25,810 nucleotides of DNA from Alphaproteobacteria bacterium (lineage in GTDB: Bacteria; Pseudomonadota; Alphaproteobacteria; ATCC43930; CGMCC-115725). Position 1 is the stretch's first letter; the number at the start of each line of letters is the position of its first letter. Made by a program: the position numbers and the translations under genes. This document shows positions 1-6,469 of this stretch, piece after piece. Location of the stretch: assembly GCA_030040495.1 (NCBI GenBank), contig JASHTP010000362.1:1-25810 (forward strand), read 5' to 3'. The notes beneath the pieces are model-generated. The model ran no database searches. It was not told the DNA's origin and saw only the letters and a program-made list of their open reading frames with translations.

Positions 1-717
1 GTCGGTACTGACGGCGACGAAGAGGAAGCCGCCGCCCAGCACGCGGCGCGTCTCGTCCTCGCGCACGCTGAGGAAGCCCGGCGCCTTGCCGGCGGCGGCG
101 ATGGTCTTACCGGCGGCGAGGATCGCCGCCTGCACCTCGGGGTGCTGGGTGTCGGCGAGATGCCCCATGTCGGCGGCGAGGTCGGCCGGGCCGATGAAGA
201 TGCCGTCGATGCCATCGATGGCGGCGATCGCCGGGATGTCGGCCACCGCCTTGCGCGTCTCGCATTGCACCAGCACGCAGATCTCCTCGGACGCGCGCCT
301 GGCGTAATCGGCGACGCGGCCGTAGCGGTTGGCGCGCGTCGTGCCGGCGAAGCCGCGGATGCCGTTGGGCGGATAGCGCGTCGCCGCCACCGCGCGCCGC
401 GCCTCCTCGGCCGACTGCACGAAGGGGAAGAGCAGGCTGCGCGCGCCGATGTCGAGCAGGCGCTTCACCATCACCGGGTCGTTCCAGGGGACGCGCACCA
501 CCGACTCGGCGGTGCCGCCTTCGGCGGCGCGCAGATGATGGGCGACATCCGGCAGCTCGTTGGGCGCGTGCTCCATGTCGATGAGCAGCCAATCGAAGCC
601 GGCGCTCGCCGCCACTTCGGTGGCGGTCGGGCTGGCGAGGCTCATCCACAAGCCGATCTGCGGCTTGCCGGCGGCCAGCGCGCGCTTGAAGCGGTTGGGC
701 GGCATCTCGGCTTGCAT
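1..717 (-). CDS. HpcH/HpaI aldolase family protein (C-terminus cut by window edge)
   Basis: Predicted class II, metal-dependent pyruvate aldolase that cleaves a 2-keto-3-deoxy sugar acid or similar compound to pyruvate and an aldehyde in the cytoplasm. The 239 visible residues cover nearly the whole family length, so only the last roughly 15-20 residues should be missing. The family motifs are clear: FDWLLIDMEHAPNE (residues 41-54), VRVPWND (74-80), QCETRKAV (151-158) and GIFIGPADLA (172-181). H50, R75, E153 and D179 occupy the places of the catalytic base, substrate arginine and metal ligands of E. coli HpaI (H45, R70, E149, D175). The start ATG overlaps the TGA of the upstream dehydratase gene by one base (TGATG), implying translational coupling. 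With a sugar-acid dehydratase in front, the likely substrate is a 2-keto-3-deoxy-pentonate or hexonate rather than an aromatic breakdown product; that is inference from context. Confidence 0.93.
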   Translation of the reverse strand, partial: MQAEMPPNRFKRALAAGKPQIGLWMSLASPTATEVAASAGFDWLLIDMEHAPNELPDVAHHLRAAEGGTAESVVRVPWNDPVMVKRLLDIGARSLLFPFVQSAEEARRAVAATRYPPNGIRGFAGTTRANRYGRVADYARRASEEICVLVQCETRKAVADIPAIAAIDGIDGIFIGPADLAADMGHLADTQHPEVQAAILAAGKTIAAAGKAPGFLSVREDETRRVLGGGFLFVAVSTD

Positions 718-2447
718 CAATGGATCTCCGGTTCGGGGACGGCGGCGGCGCCGGCGAGGAAATCGAAATCGCAGCCGGTCTCGGCCTGCCCGACGTGTTC
801 GTCGAAGAGCGCGCCATAGCTGCGCTGGAAGCGCCGCGGCGGCGGCGTCCATTGGGCGCGCCTTCGGGCGAGCTCCTCGGCGCTCAGCGCGACGTCGAGC
901 TTCCGTCCCGGCACGTCGAGCTCGATCACGTCGCCGCTCTTCACCAGCGCCAGTGGGCCGCCGATATAGGATTCCGGCGAGACATGCAGCACGCAGGCGC
1001 CGTAGCTGGTGCCGCTCATGCGCGCGTCGGAGATGCGCACCATGTCGCGCACGCCTTGCGCCAGCAGCTTCTTCGGGATCGGCAGCTGGCCCCATTCCGG
1101 CATGCCGGGCGCGCCGTGCGGACCGGCATTCTGCAGCACCAGCACCGAGTCCGCCGTGACCTCGAGCGCGGGATCGTCGATGCGCCGGTTGAGGTCGTTG
1201 TAGTCGCTGAACACCACCGCCGAGCCGCGATGGCGCAACAGGCGCGGCTCCATCGCCGGCGGCTTGATCACCGCGCCGTTGGGCGCGAGGTTGCCCTTGA
1301 GCACGGCAAGCCCGCCTTCCGGCTGGAGCGCGCGGTTGGGCGTGCGGATGACGTCGTCGTTGTAGATCTCGGCGCGGGCGATGTTCTCGCCCAGGCTCTT
1401 GCCGCTCACCGTCGCCGCGCTGAGCTCGAGCAGCGAGCCGAGCTGACGCAGCAGCGCCGGCAGGCCGCCGGCGTACGAGAAATCCTCCATCAGATACTTG
1501 CCCGACGGCCGGATGTTGGCGAGGAACGGCGTCCGGCGCGAGATCGCGTCGAAATGCTCGAGCGGCAGCTTGATGCCGGCGCGGCCGGCCATGGCGACGA
1601 TGTGGATGACCGCGTTGGTCGAGCCGCCGATCGCCATCAGGGTGGTGATGCCGTTGTCGATCGCGGCCGGCGTCAGCAGGTTGCGCGGCTTCACATCCTG
1701 CCACACCAGCTCGACGATGCGCCTTCCGCTCGCCGCCGCCATGCGCTCATGCGCCGAATCGACCGCGGGGATCGAAGAGGCGCCGGGCAGGCTCAACCCC
1801 ATCGCCTCGGTCACCGCCGCCATGGTCGATGCGGTGCCCATGGTCATGCAGGTGCCGGCGGAACGGGCGATGCCGTCCTCGATCCCCTGCCAGTCATGCT
1901 CGTCGATGTTGCCGGCGCGCAGCTCCGCCCAGTATTTCCAGACATCGCTGCCGGAGCCGAGCTGCTTGCCCTGCCAGCGGCCGATCAGCATCGGCCCGGC
2001 CGGGACGAAGATCGCCGGCAGGTTCATGCTGAGCGCGCCCATCACCAGCGCCGGCACCGTCTTGTCGCAGCCGCCCATCAGCACCACTCCGTCGATCGGG
2101 TTGGCGCGCAGCAGCTCCTCCGCCTCCATCGCCGGCAGGTTGCGGTACATCATGGTCGAGGGCTTCATGAAGACCTCGCCCAGCGCCATCGCCGGCATCT
2201 CCAGCGGGAAGCCGCCCGCCTGCAGCACGCCGCGCTTCACCGCCTGGGCGCGCTCGCGGAAATGCTGATGGCAGGGATTGATGTCGCTCCAGGTGTTGAG
2301 GATGGCGATCACCGGCTTGCCGGCGTAATCCTCGGCGGAAAGACCCATCTGCTTGGTGCGCGAGCGATGGCCGAAGGAGCGCATGTCGCTGGCGCCATAC
2401 CAGCGCGCGCTGCGCAGCTCGTCATAGGTCTTGCGGCGCGCAGTCAC
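717..2447 (-). CDS. IlvD/Edd family dehydratase, L-arabinonate dehydratase-like
   Basis: Cytoplasmic Fe-S dehydratase predicted to remove water from a sugar acid (arabinonate, fuconate or galactonate type) to give a 2-keto-3-deoxy acid. The 576-residue product shows the IlvD/Edd hallmarks: cluster cysteines C59 (NPCHQHF), C127 (MGGCDKT) and C200 (GTCMTMGTAST), K129 in the CDKT motif that corresponds to the metal-binding lysine, and S478 in SDARMSG at the proposed catalytic position. The opening SARWYGASDMRSFGHRSR and the tail HVGQAETGCDFDFLAG resemble the arabinonate-dehydratase branch more than biosynthetic dihydroxyacid dehydratase. I chose the GTG start at 2447 because GGGAGGG lies a few bases upstream and family similarity begins there; a longer frame to 2504 would run through the putative promoter. 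The gene ends inside the start codon of the aldolase gene. Exact substrate is not determined by sequence. Confidence 0.92.
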   Translation of the reverse strand: MTARRKTYDELRSARWYGASDMRSFGHRSRTKQMGLSAEDYAGKPVIAILNTWSDINPCHQHFRERAQAVKRGVLQAGGFPLEMPAMALGEVFMKPSTMMYRNLPAMEAEELLRANPIDGVVLMGGCDKTVPALVMGALSMNLPAIFVPAGPMLIGRWQGKQLGSGSDVWKYWAELRAGNIDEHDWQGIEDGIARSAGTCMTMGTASTMAAVTEAMGLSLPGASSIPAVDSAHERMAAASGRRIVELVWQDVKPRNLLTPAAIDNGITTLMAIGGSTNAVIHIVAMAGRAGIKLPLEHFDAISRRTPFLANIRPSGKYLMEDFSYAGGLPALLRQLGSLLELSAATVSGKSLGENIARAEIYNDDVIRTPNRALQPEGGLAVLKGNLAPNGAVIKPPAMEPRLLRHRGSAVVFSDYNDLNRRIDDPALEVTADSVLVLQNAGPHGAPGMPEWGQLPIPKKLLAQGVRDMVRISDARMSGTSYGACVLHVSPESYIGGPLALVKSGDVIELDVPGRKLDVALSAEELARRRAQWTPPPRRFQRSYGALFDEHVGQAETGCDFDFLAGAAAVPEPEIH

Positions 2448-2475
2448 GGTCCCTCCCTGCTTGCGATTTGGCGGC

Positions 2476-2504
2476 AGTGAAGCGGCGGTAGGCGGCGCTG
2501 TCAA
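2476..2504 (-). promoter_or_regulatory. candidate sigma-70 promoter for the dehydratase-aldolase operon
   Basis: On the minus strand a perfect TTGACA (2504-2499) is followed after 17 bases by TTCACT (2481-2476), a weak -10 box. Transcription would start near 2469, giving a leader of about 22 bases that carries the GGGAGGG ribosome binding site before the GTG at 2447. It lies just after the terminator of the preceding gene, which is where a new promoter is expected. The -10 match is poor (3 of 6), so this is a candidate only. Confidence 0.4.
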
Positions 2505-2519
2505 TCGCGCGCACTGGCG

Positions 2520-2549
2520 AAAAAAGAAAGGCCGGCGTCGCCGCCGGCC
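2520..2549 (-). terminator. Rho-independent terminator
   Basis: Read on the minus strand, GGCCGGCG and CGCCGGCC form a perfect 8-bp G/C stem with a 4-base loop, followed immediately by TTTCTTTTTT. It begins 26 bases after the stop codon of the gene at 2576-3148 and should end that transcript before the dehydratase operon. It is the clearest intrinsic terminator in the window. Confidence 0.88.
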
Positions 2550-2575
2550 CTGCCGCTCCGTGGGAGGCGGGTGCC

Positions 2576-3148
2576 TCAGGCGACGCCGCGCGGCACCAGC
2601 CCCTCGAGGCGCGCGTCGCGGCTCAGCGGCTGCGTGGTTTCGCGCAGCGGCACCTGGACGAGCTCGCCCGGCCGGTACAAGGGATCGGCGAGCGAGCTGC
2701 CCACGGTCATCAGCGTCATGTGGATGGCGTTGGCGTCGTACTGGCCGAGCAGCCGCGCGACGACGGCGAGCTCGGTGACGAGCCGATCCTGCACCCCCAC
2801 CTCGGTCTGGGTCATGGCGTCGATCAACTGGTCGAGGCCGGCGATCAGCAGTTCCGCCCCCTCCTCGACCGGCCCGCCGACCGGGACGCCGGCGAGACGC
2901 GGCGGCGCCGGCTCGAGCGCGCCGGCGATCTCAAGCGCCCAGCTCTTGACCGCCTCGAGATAGACCGGGGCGTGACGGCGGTGATGGGTCGCAGCGGCGG
3001 CGGCGATGGTGGTCGCCAGCGCCGAGAGCCGCTCCTCGTCGCCGAGATTGAGCTCGTCGAACTCGGCCAGGAGCTCGCGCAAGCGAGCCTCGGTCGCCGG
3101 TCCTACCGCCGCCAGCGCGGCGCTGATGGTCTCGACCAAGGAACCCAT
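2576..3148 (-). CDS. hypothetical protein, mostly helical
   Basis: I do not recognise this 190-residue protein. It is rich in alanine, leucine and glutamate in its first two thirds, consistent with an alpha-helical, soluble protein; there is no signal peptide, transmembrane segment or obvious catalytic motif. A proline/glycine-rich linker (around residues 78-92) separates two helical parts, and a short region with strand-like residues follows (LADPLYRPGELVQVPLRETTQPLSRD region, from about residue 152). The frame stays open upstream to 3247, but the ATG at 3148 is preferred: GAGGG lies 8-12 bases before it, and the upstream extension is AT-rich and basic, typical of non-coding leader. The gene is followed by a strong terminator and is divergent from another unrecognised gene at 3421, so it is probably a single-gene transcription unit. 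Confidence 0.72.
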   Translation of the reverse strand: MGSLVETISAALAAVGPATEARLRELLAEFDELNLGDEERLSALATTIAAAAATHHRRHAPVYLEAVKSWALEIAGALEPAPPRLAGVPVGGPVEEGAELLIAGLDQLIDAMTQTEVGVQDRLVTELAVVARLLGQYDANAIHMTLMTVGSSLADPLYRPGELVQVPLRETTQPLSRDARLEGLVPRGVA

Positions 3149-3420
3149 GCTGCCGGCCCTCGTCCAGCCGTCAAGTCGATCCTGACGCGCGAATCTTAAA
3201 ATCGGGTTGCGATTTCTCAACAATTTTTGCCTTCTTTTTACGTCCATTTTAGGCGATCAGTGAAACTTCTGCGATTATTACATTCGTGTCGAATTCGCGA
3301 AAAATTTCAGCAAAAACCGTGCAAGCTGGCCGATCCCGTGTTATCCAAACATTAACCAGGATGGTGGAAACTGGCGTTGCAGCTTGGCGGACGCCAGGAA
3401 TAAGCAGTGCAGGGTTGACG
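3149..3420. promoter_or_regulatory. AT-rich divergent intergenic region
   Basis: This 272-base gap separates two divergent genes of unknown function and is strikingly richer in A/T than the rest of the window, with A/T runs around 3195-3245 and 3270-3355. It therefore probably holds both promoters. A weak minus-strand pair, TTGTTG (3224-3219) and TAAGAT (3199-3194) with a 19-base spacer, could serve the gene at 3148. A short TTCGCGAA palindrome lies at about 3295. No box is strong enough to assign firmly, and no RNA gene is recognised. Confidence 0.4.
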
Positions 3421-4026
3421 ATGATGGATCCTCAAAACGCACTTTCGGACCGCAATCTCGAGGTCAACACCACCCTGTCGCTGAAGCGCGAGCCGGCCTG
3501 CTTCGCCTTCCTGTCGAGCCGCTCGGTAACGGCGCCGCAACCCATCGATTCCCTCAATCTCGATCTCGCCTCGGTCGATTATTTCGGCGGCCGCGCCTCG
3601 CTCTGGGCAACCCTCGAGGTGCGCTCCGGCGCCAGCAACGATCAGCCCACGGCGCTGCTCGGCTTCGACGAGACCTTCCTGCGCCCGTTCACCCGCGCGC
3701 TGATCGAGGCGGCGGCGAGCCGGCATCCCTACCGCATGACGATCCTGCGCGAGCCCGGCGAGGCGCAACGTCAGCGCGTCGTCGAGTACGTCACCGGCCC
3801 CGGCGTCGCACTCAGCGAGGTCATCCTGACGCCGCACGACTCGGTGGTGGTGGTGTCCGGCCGCGCCACGGAGGATGGCGAGGAAGAGACGCTGTTCCAG
3901 CTGCCGCGCAGCGACAGCTTTCTGCGCGCCTTCGTCAAGGTGACCTGCCAGGCCGACCAGGCGCTGCGCGACACCCTCGCCGAAAGCGAGAAGCTCGCCC
4001 GCCGCCACGCCGGCGCGCGCCCCTGA
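3421..4026 (+). CDS. hypothetical protein
   Basis: I do not recognise this 201-residue protein. It appears soluble, with no signal peptide or membrane segment. The sequence alternates strand-like and helical stretches: a short charged N-terminus (MMDPQNALSDRNLEVNTT), a central part with an FDETFLRPFTRALIEAAAS helix, a strand-rich stretch around VILTPHDSVVVVSGRATEDGEE, and a long C-terminal helix with many basic and acidic residues (DQALRDTLAESEKLARRH). The frame is open from 3286, but AGGG six bases before the ATG at 3421 and the change from AT-rich leader to normal coding composition favour 3421 (the next codon is also ATG). It faces the DUF488 gene convergently across 45 bases. A small hairpin with GCCGG arms lies there but lacks a T-run. 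Confidence 0.72.
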   Translation: MMDPQNALSDRNLEVNTTLSLKREPACFAFLSSRSVTAPQPIDSLNLDLASVDYFGGRASLWATLEVRSGASNDQPTALLGFDETFLRPFTRALIEAAASRHPYRMTILREPGEAQRQRVVEYVTGPGVALSEVILTPHDSVVVVSGRATEDGEEETLFQLPRSDSFLRAFVKVTCQADQALRDTLAESEKLARRHAGARP

Positions 4027-4071
4027 CCGCCGGCTGGGCCGGTCCCGCCCCCGTTTCCGCGACCCCGCTGC

Positions 4072-4599
4072 TCAAAAGAGGCTCGGCGCCCGATAGAGGA
4101 TGCTGCCGTCGGGCCTAACCGTCGCGTCCGGAGTGAGCGCCGCCGGCTCGATCCGGCCGTCGAGGATGTGCGCGACCTCACTGCCGGCGGCGATGAGGTA
4201 GTCGGCGATGATGCGACGGTGACAGCGCCACCAGACCGCCTCGGCGCACATCACCGCCACCCGGCGCTCCCGCGCGAGCCGCAGCAGCACGGCGAAACCG
4301 CCGCGGAAGGCGGCGGTCTCGGCATAATCGGCATAGTTGCGGAAGCCGGGCTCGCGCCAGAGCGTGTGCGGCGAAGGGCTGGCGGACGCGCCGCGCCTGC
4401 CGCCGAGCGCCGGGAAATGACGGTAGCCGATCCCGGCATCGGCGAGCGCGCCGGCAAGCGTCTCGCCGTTGAACTGCGGATGGCGGCGCGAGACGGGAAA
4501 GCGGCGGACATCGGCGACGCAATCGACCCCAGCGCCGCGCAGCAGCGCCAGGAACGCCTCGATGTCGCGTGTCGAATGGCCAATGGTGAAGACCGTCAT
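4072..4599 (-). CDS. DUF488 domain-containing protein
   Basis: A 175-residue soluble protein that matches the DUF488 family along its full length. The recognisable family blocks are TIGHST at residues 5-10, the ADVRRFP block at 29-35 followed by SRRHPQFN, the YRHFPALGGRRG block at 59-70, and CAEAVWWRCHRRIIADYL at 118-135 near the C-terminus. The biochemical role of the family is unknown; the conserved Cys and His in the CAE..W.CHR motif are often taken as a possible active or metal-binding site, but that is not proven. AGGCGG just before the ATG may serve as ribosome binding site. The gene is divergent from the GST-like gene, with only 74 bases between the two starts. Confidence 0.9.
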   Translation of the reverse strand: MTVFTIGHSTRDIEAFLALLRGAGVDCVADVRRFPVSRRHPQFNGETLAGALADAGIGYRHFPALGGRRGASASPSPHTLWREPGFRNYADYAETAAFRGGFAVLLRLARERRVAVMCAEAVWWRCHRRIIADYLIAAGSEVAHILDGRIEPAALTPDATVRPDGSILYRAPSLF

Positions 4600-4631
4600 G
4601 CCCGCCTGGCGCAGCAGCTCCGCCTGACGGC

Positions 4632-4637
4632 ACTATA
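4632..4637 (-). promoter_or_regulatory. candidate -10 box for the DUF488 gene
   Basis: TATAGT on the minus strand matches the -10 consensus at 5 of 6 positions. It lies 32 bases upstream of the DUF488 start, which predicts a leader of about 26 bases. No good -35 box is visible at 16-18 bases. It lies back to back with the plus-strand candidate at 4658-4666. Confidence 0.4.
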
Positions 4638-4657
4638 ACCGGCGGCATCGACCGGCA

Positions 4658-4666
4658 TGCTATGCT
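4658..4666 (+). promoter_or_regulatory. extended -10 element next to the GST-like start (possible leaderless mRNA)
   Basis: TGCTATGCT is an extended -10 of the TGnTATnnT type. Seven bases separate it from the ATG at 4674, so transcription would be expected to begin at or next to that A. There is no Shine-Dalgarno sequence. The same ten bases, TGCTATGCTG, at the same distance from ATG precede the peptide-binding-protein gene at 7445. The alternative is that the ATG inside the element (4662) is the true start. Confidence 0.5.
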
Positions 4667-4673
4667 GCCGCTC

Positions 4674-5309
4674 ATGGAAGACCGCTTCATCCTTTACGGC
4701 AGCTTCACCTCGAGCTCGACCTACAAGCCGATGCTGTTCCTGGCGCTGGCGCGGCTGCCCTTCTCGTTCCGCACGGTGAACCTCAAGACCGGCGCGCAGC
4801 GCTCGCCCGACTATCTCGCGATCAACCGCTACGGTCAGGTGCCGGCGCTGCGCCACCGCGGCCTCACCCTCGTCCAGTCGAACGTCATCCTCGACTATCT
4901 CGCGCGCGTCACCGGACGCTTCGAGCCCGAAACGGAGCAGGAGCGCTGGCAGGCGCGCGAATGGCTCTCCTGGGAGGCGGACGCCATCACCAACGTCGCG
5001 CGGGTGCGGCACTTCAGCCGGTTCCGCGCGGTCGAGCCGTCGGTCATGGCGCATTTCCGGCCGCTGGCCGAGGCCGCGCTCGGCTTCCTCGACCGCGCGC
5101 TCGAAGGCCGCCAATGGATCGTGGGCGAAGCCTGCAGCATCGCCGACATCGGCTGCTGGGGCCGCATGGTGTTCATGGCCGAAGCCGGCCTCGAGATCGC
5201 TGCCTGGCCGGCGCTCGAAGCCTGGTCGCGGCGGCTCAAGGCTCTGCCCGGCTTCGCGCTGCCTTACGATCTCATCCCGAAGAAGGACCAGGAGATCGTG
5301 CCGGCGTGA
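4674..5309 (+). CDS. glutathione S-transferase family protein
   Basis: Predicted cytoplasmic glutathione-dependent enzyme of 211 residues, the usual GST size. The thioredoxin-like N-terminal domain (about residues 4-80) has a serine-rich segment after strand 1 (SFTSSSTYKP), the cis-proline loop YGQVPAL, and LVQSNVILDYL, where QS stands in the place of the glutathione-contacting E/D-S pair. The helical C-terminal domain contains WIVGEACSIADIGCW, the N-capping box and hydrophobic staple motif of the fold. The start may instead be the in-frame ATG at 4662, giving MLPL before this start; the extended -10 element favours 4674. It is not in an operon with its neighbours. Its substrate cannot be read from sequence. 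The Gln replacing Glu in the glutathione-binding motif is a modest deviation. Confidence 0.9.
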   Translation: MEDRFILYGSFTSSSTYKPMLFLALARLPFSFRTVNLKTGAQRSPDYLAINRYGQVPALRHRGLTLVQSNVILDYLARVTGRFEPETEQERWQAREWLSWEADAITNVARVRHFSRFRAVEPSVMAHFRPLAEAALGFLDRALEGRQWIVGEACSIADIGCWGRMVFMAEAGLEIAAWPALEAWSRRLKALPGFALPYDLIPKKDQEIVPA

Positions 5310-5504
5310 GCTCAGAGGGTCGAGCACGGCGACGTGCCGTCCCATGTTTGGGTCGGCGGAGATCATGTCTCGACTTCCGGCTCGCTGACCGACGCCAAAT
5401 TCGGGCGGTCCCGGGTCGTCCTCATGTGCCGCGCCTGGAGCGATGCATAAGACAGCCAGGTCGGCTGATTTACGCGCGGTCTCAAGCCTGAAGAGACATC
5501 CCGC
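5310..5504. other. intergenic region without recognised genes
   Basis: This 195-base stretch separates the GST-like gene from the ART-like gene. I see a small hairpin near 5333-5350 (GCAC/GTGC arms) and no T-run, so no convincing terminator. Its base composition is less G/C biased than neighbouring genes. Short open frames on both strands look like chance. A promoter for the downstream gene should lie here but no clear boxes are visible. Confidence 0.4.
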
Positions 5505-6458
5505 ATGCACCACCCGGCACCCGCCCCTGGGCTTCGACTGCGGATCGGCGCCGTCTGGTATCGGGCCGAGCATATAAGGCTCGGCGGCAACGCCGACTAT
5601 CTCGTCGTCCGCTTCGGCGGCAAGCGGCTCTGGGTCCATATCGCGAAATCGATCATTCCCGCCGGCGCGCCTACCGATTTCGCCATCAAGCCCGCCGAGG
5701 ATGCGGTGGCCCGGAACTACGTCGCCGGCACCTTGCGTCTCTATCGCGGCGTCGGAACCTTGAGCGCCGGTGCCAAGGACGCGAAGAACGGCGTCCTCAA
5801 GCCCAAGCCCGATGCCACCGACGAGACTCCCGATTTCACCTCGGAACACAGCACCACCAAATTCGTGCCATTCTCGACCTCGCGAGCGACTTCCATCGCT
5901 TTTGCGAAATCGGCCTTTCGCGAAAAGGGCGGGCAGCTCGGCTGGCTGCTGCCGGACGATGCCTTCGGAATCCTGGTGACCGTTACCGTCAACACGGGAT
6001 ACTCGCTGTGCATCTTCGACATCGGCGAGGTGCAAGTCCTGGCTCCGCCAAAGGGTACGGTGACGATGCTGACGGCCGCCGGGGCCGAGGCGGTCAATCT
6101 GGCGGACAACGAGATGCCGGTCTTGACGCCGCTGCATCGAGGATATTTCGCCTTTCTCGAGCACCTGCTCAACAACCGGATCTGGGACAGCCACGGCGTC
6201 GGGTTCTTCGGGGCCGAGACGCCGGAAGGCATCCTCCGCATGCGCGCCGCCTGTGCCGCCGGCCGCTACTGGGACGTTTTCCGCATCGCCAAGCAGCAGA
6301 GCGCGAGGGCGAGCGCGACCCGCTCGGCGACGGTACGCGATCTATACGAAGGCCTGACGCGGATCTTTCAGAAGCTGTGGAACGACGGAGACATGGCAAG
6401 CTTTCGCGGATCACTCCGCGAGTTCTCGCAATGGGATCCGCCAGCACCCAACGGCTGA
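5505..6458 (+). CDS. putative ADP-ribosyltransferase-fold protein (R-S-E type), orphan
   Basis: No family is recognised with certainty, but the order of motifs in this 317-residue protein resembles arginine-type ADP-ribosyltransferases. LRLYRGVGTLS (77-87) offers R81 at the end of a strand. FVPFSTSRATSIAFAKSAF (120-138) carries the STS signature (124-126) followed by the A..FA helix. After LVTVTVNTGYSLCIFDI comes GEVQVLAPPKGTV (174-186), which resembles the E-x-E-V-L-x-P loop and strand holding the catalytic glutamate. Here the second acidic position is Q177 if aligned strictly, or E175 is catalytic with a slight shift. The first 70 residues and the C-terminal third (a Trp/Phe-rich helical part) are unassigned. 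There is no signal peptide or membrane segment, and no adjacent immunity or ADP-ribosylglycohydrolase gene. More A/T-ending codons than its neighbours suggest acquisition by transfer. Activity and target are unknown. Confidence 0.55.
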   Translation: MHHPAPAPGLRLRIGAVWYRAEHIRLGGNADYLVVRFGGKRLWVHIAKSIIPAGAPTDFAIKPAEDAVARNYVAGTLRLYRGVGTLSAGAKDAKNGVLKPKPDATDETPDFTSEHSTTKFVPFSTSRATSIAFAKSAFREKGGQLGWLLPDDAFGILVTVTVNTGYSLCIFDIGEVQVLAPPKGTVTMLTAAGAEAVNLADNEMPVLTPLHRGYFAFLEHLLNNRIWDSHGVGFFGAETPEGILRMRAACAAGRYWDVFRIAKQQSARASATRSATVRDLYEGLTRIFQKLWNDGDMASFRGSLREFSQWDPPAPNG

Positions 6459-6469
6459 CGCCCATCTCC

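Noticed and set aside
720..2480. A 586-codon plus-strand frame opposite the dehydratase gene
   Set aside because: It mirrors a gene with full family similarity on the other strand and has no recognisable domains; long antisense frames are expected at this G+C content.
4028..4050. Hairpin between the gene ending at 4026 and the DUF488 gene as a terminator
   Set aside because: The stem is only about 5 bp and no T-run follows on either strand.
5310..5504. Possible remnant gene or small RNA between the GST-like and ART-like genes
   Set aside because: Short frames on both strands lack ribosome binding sites and recognisable content, and the only hairpin is 4-5 bp.
4596..6194. A 532-codon minus-strand frame opposite the GST-like and ART-like genes
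   Set aside because: The GST-like gene is clearly real on the plus strand, and the frame continues without domain content over the ART-like gene, whose plus-strand product has ordered strand and helix patterns and ART-like motifs.
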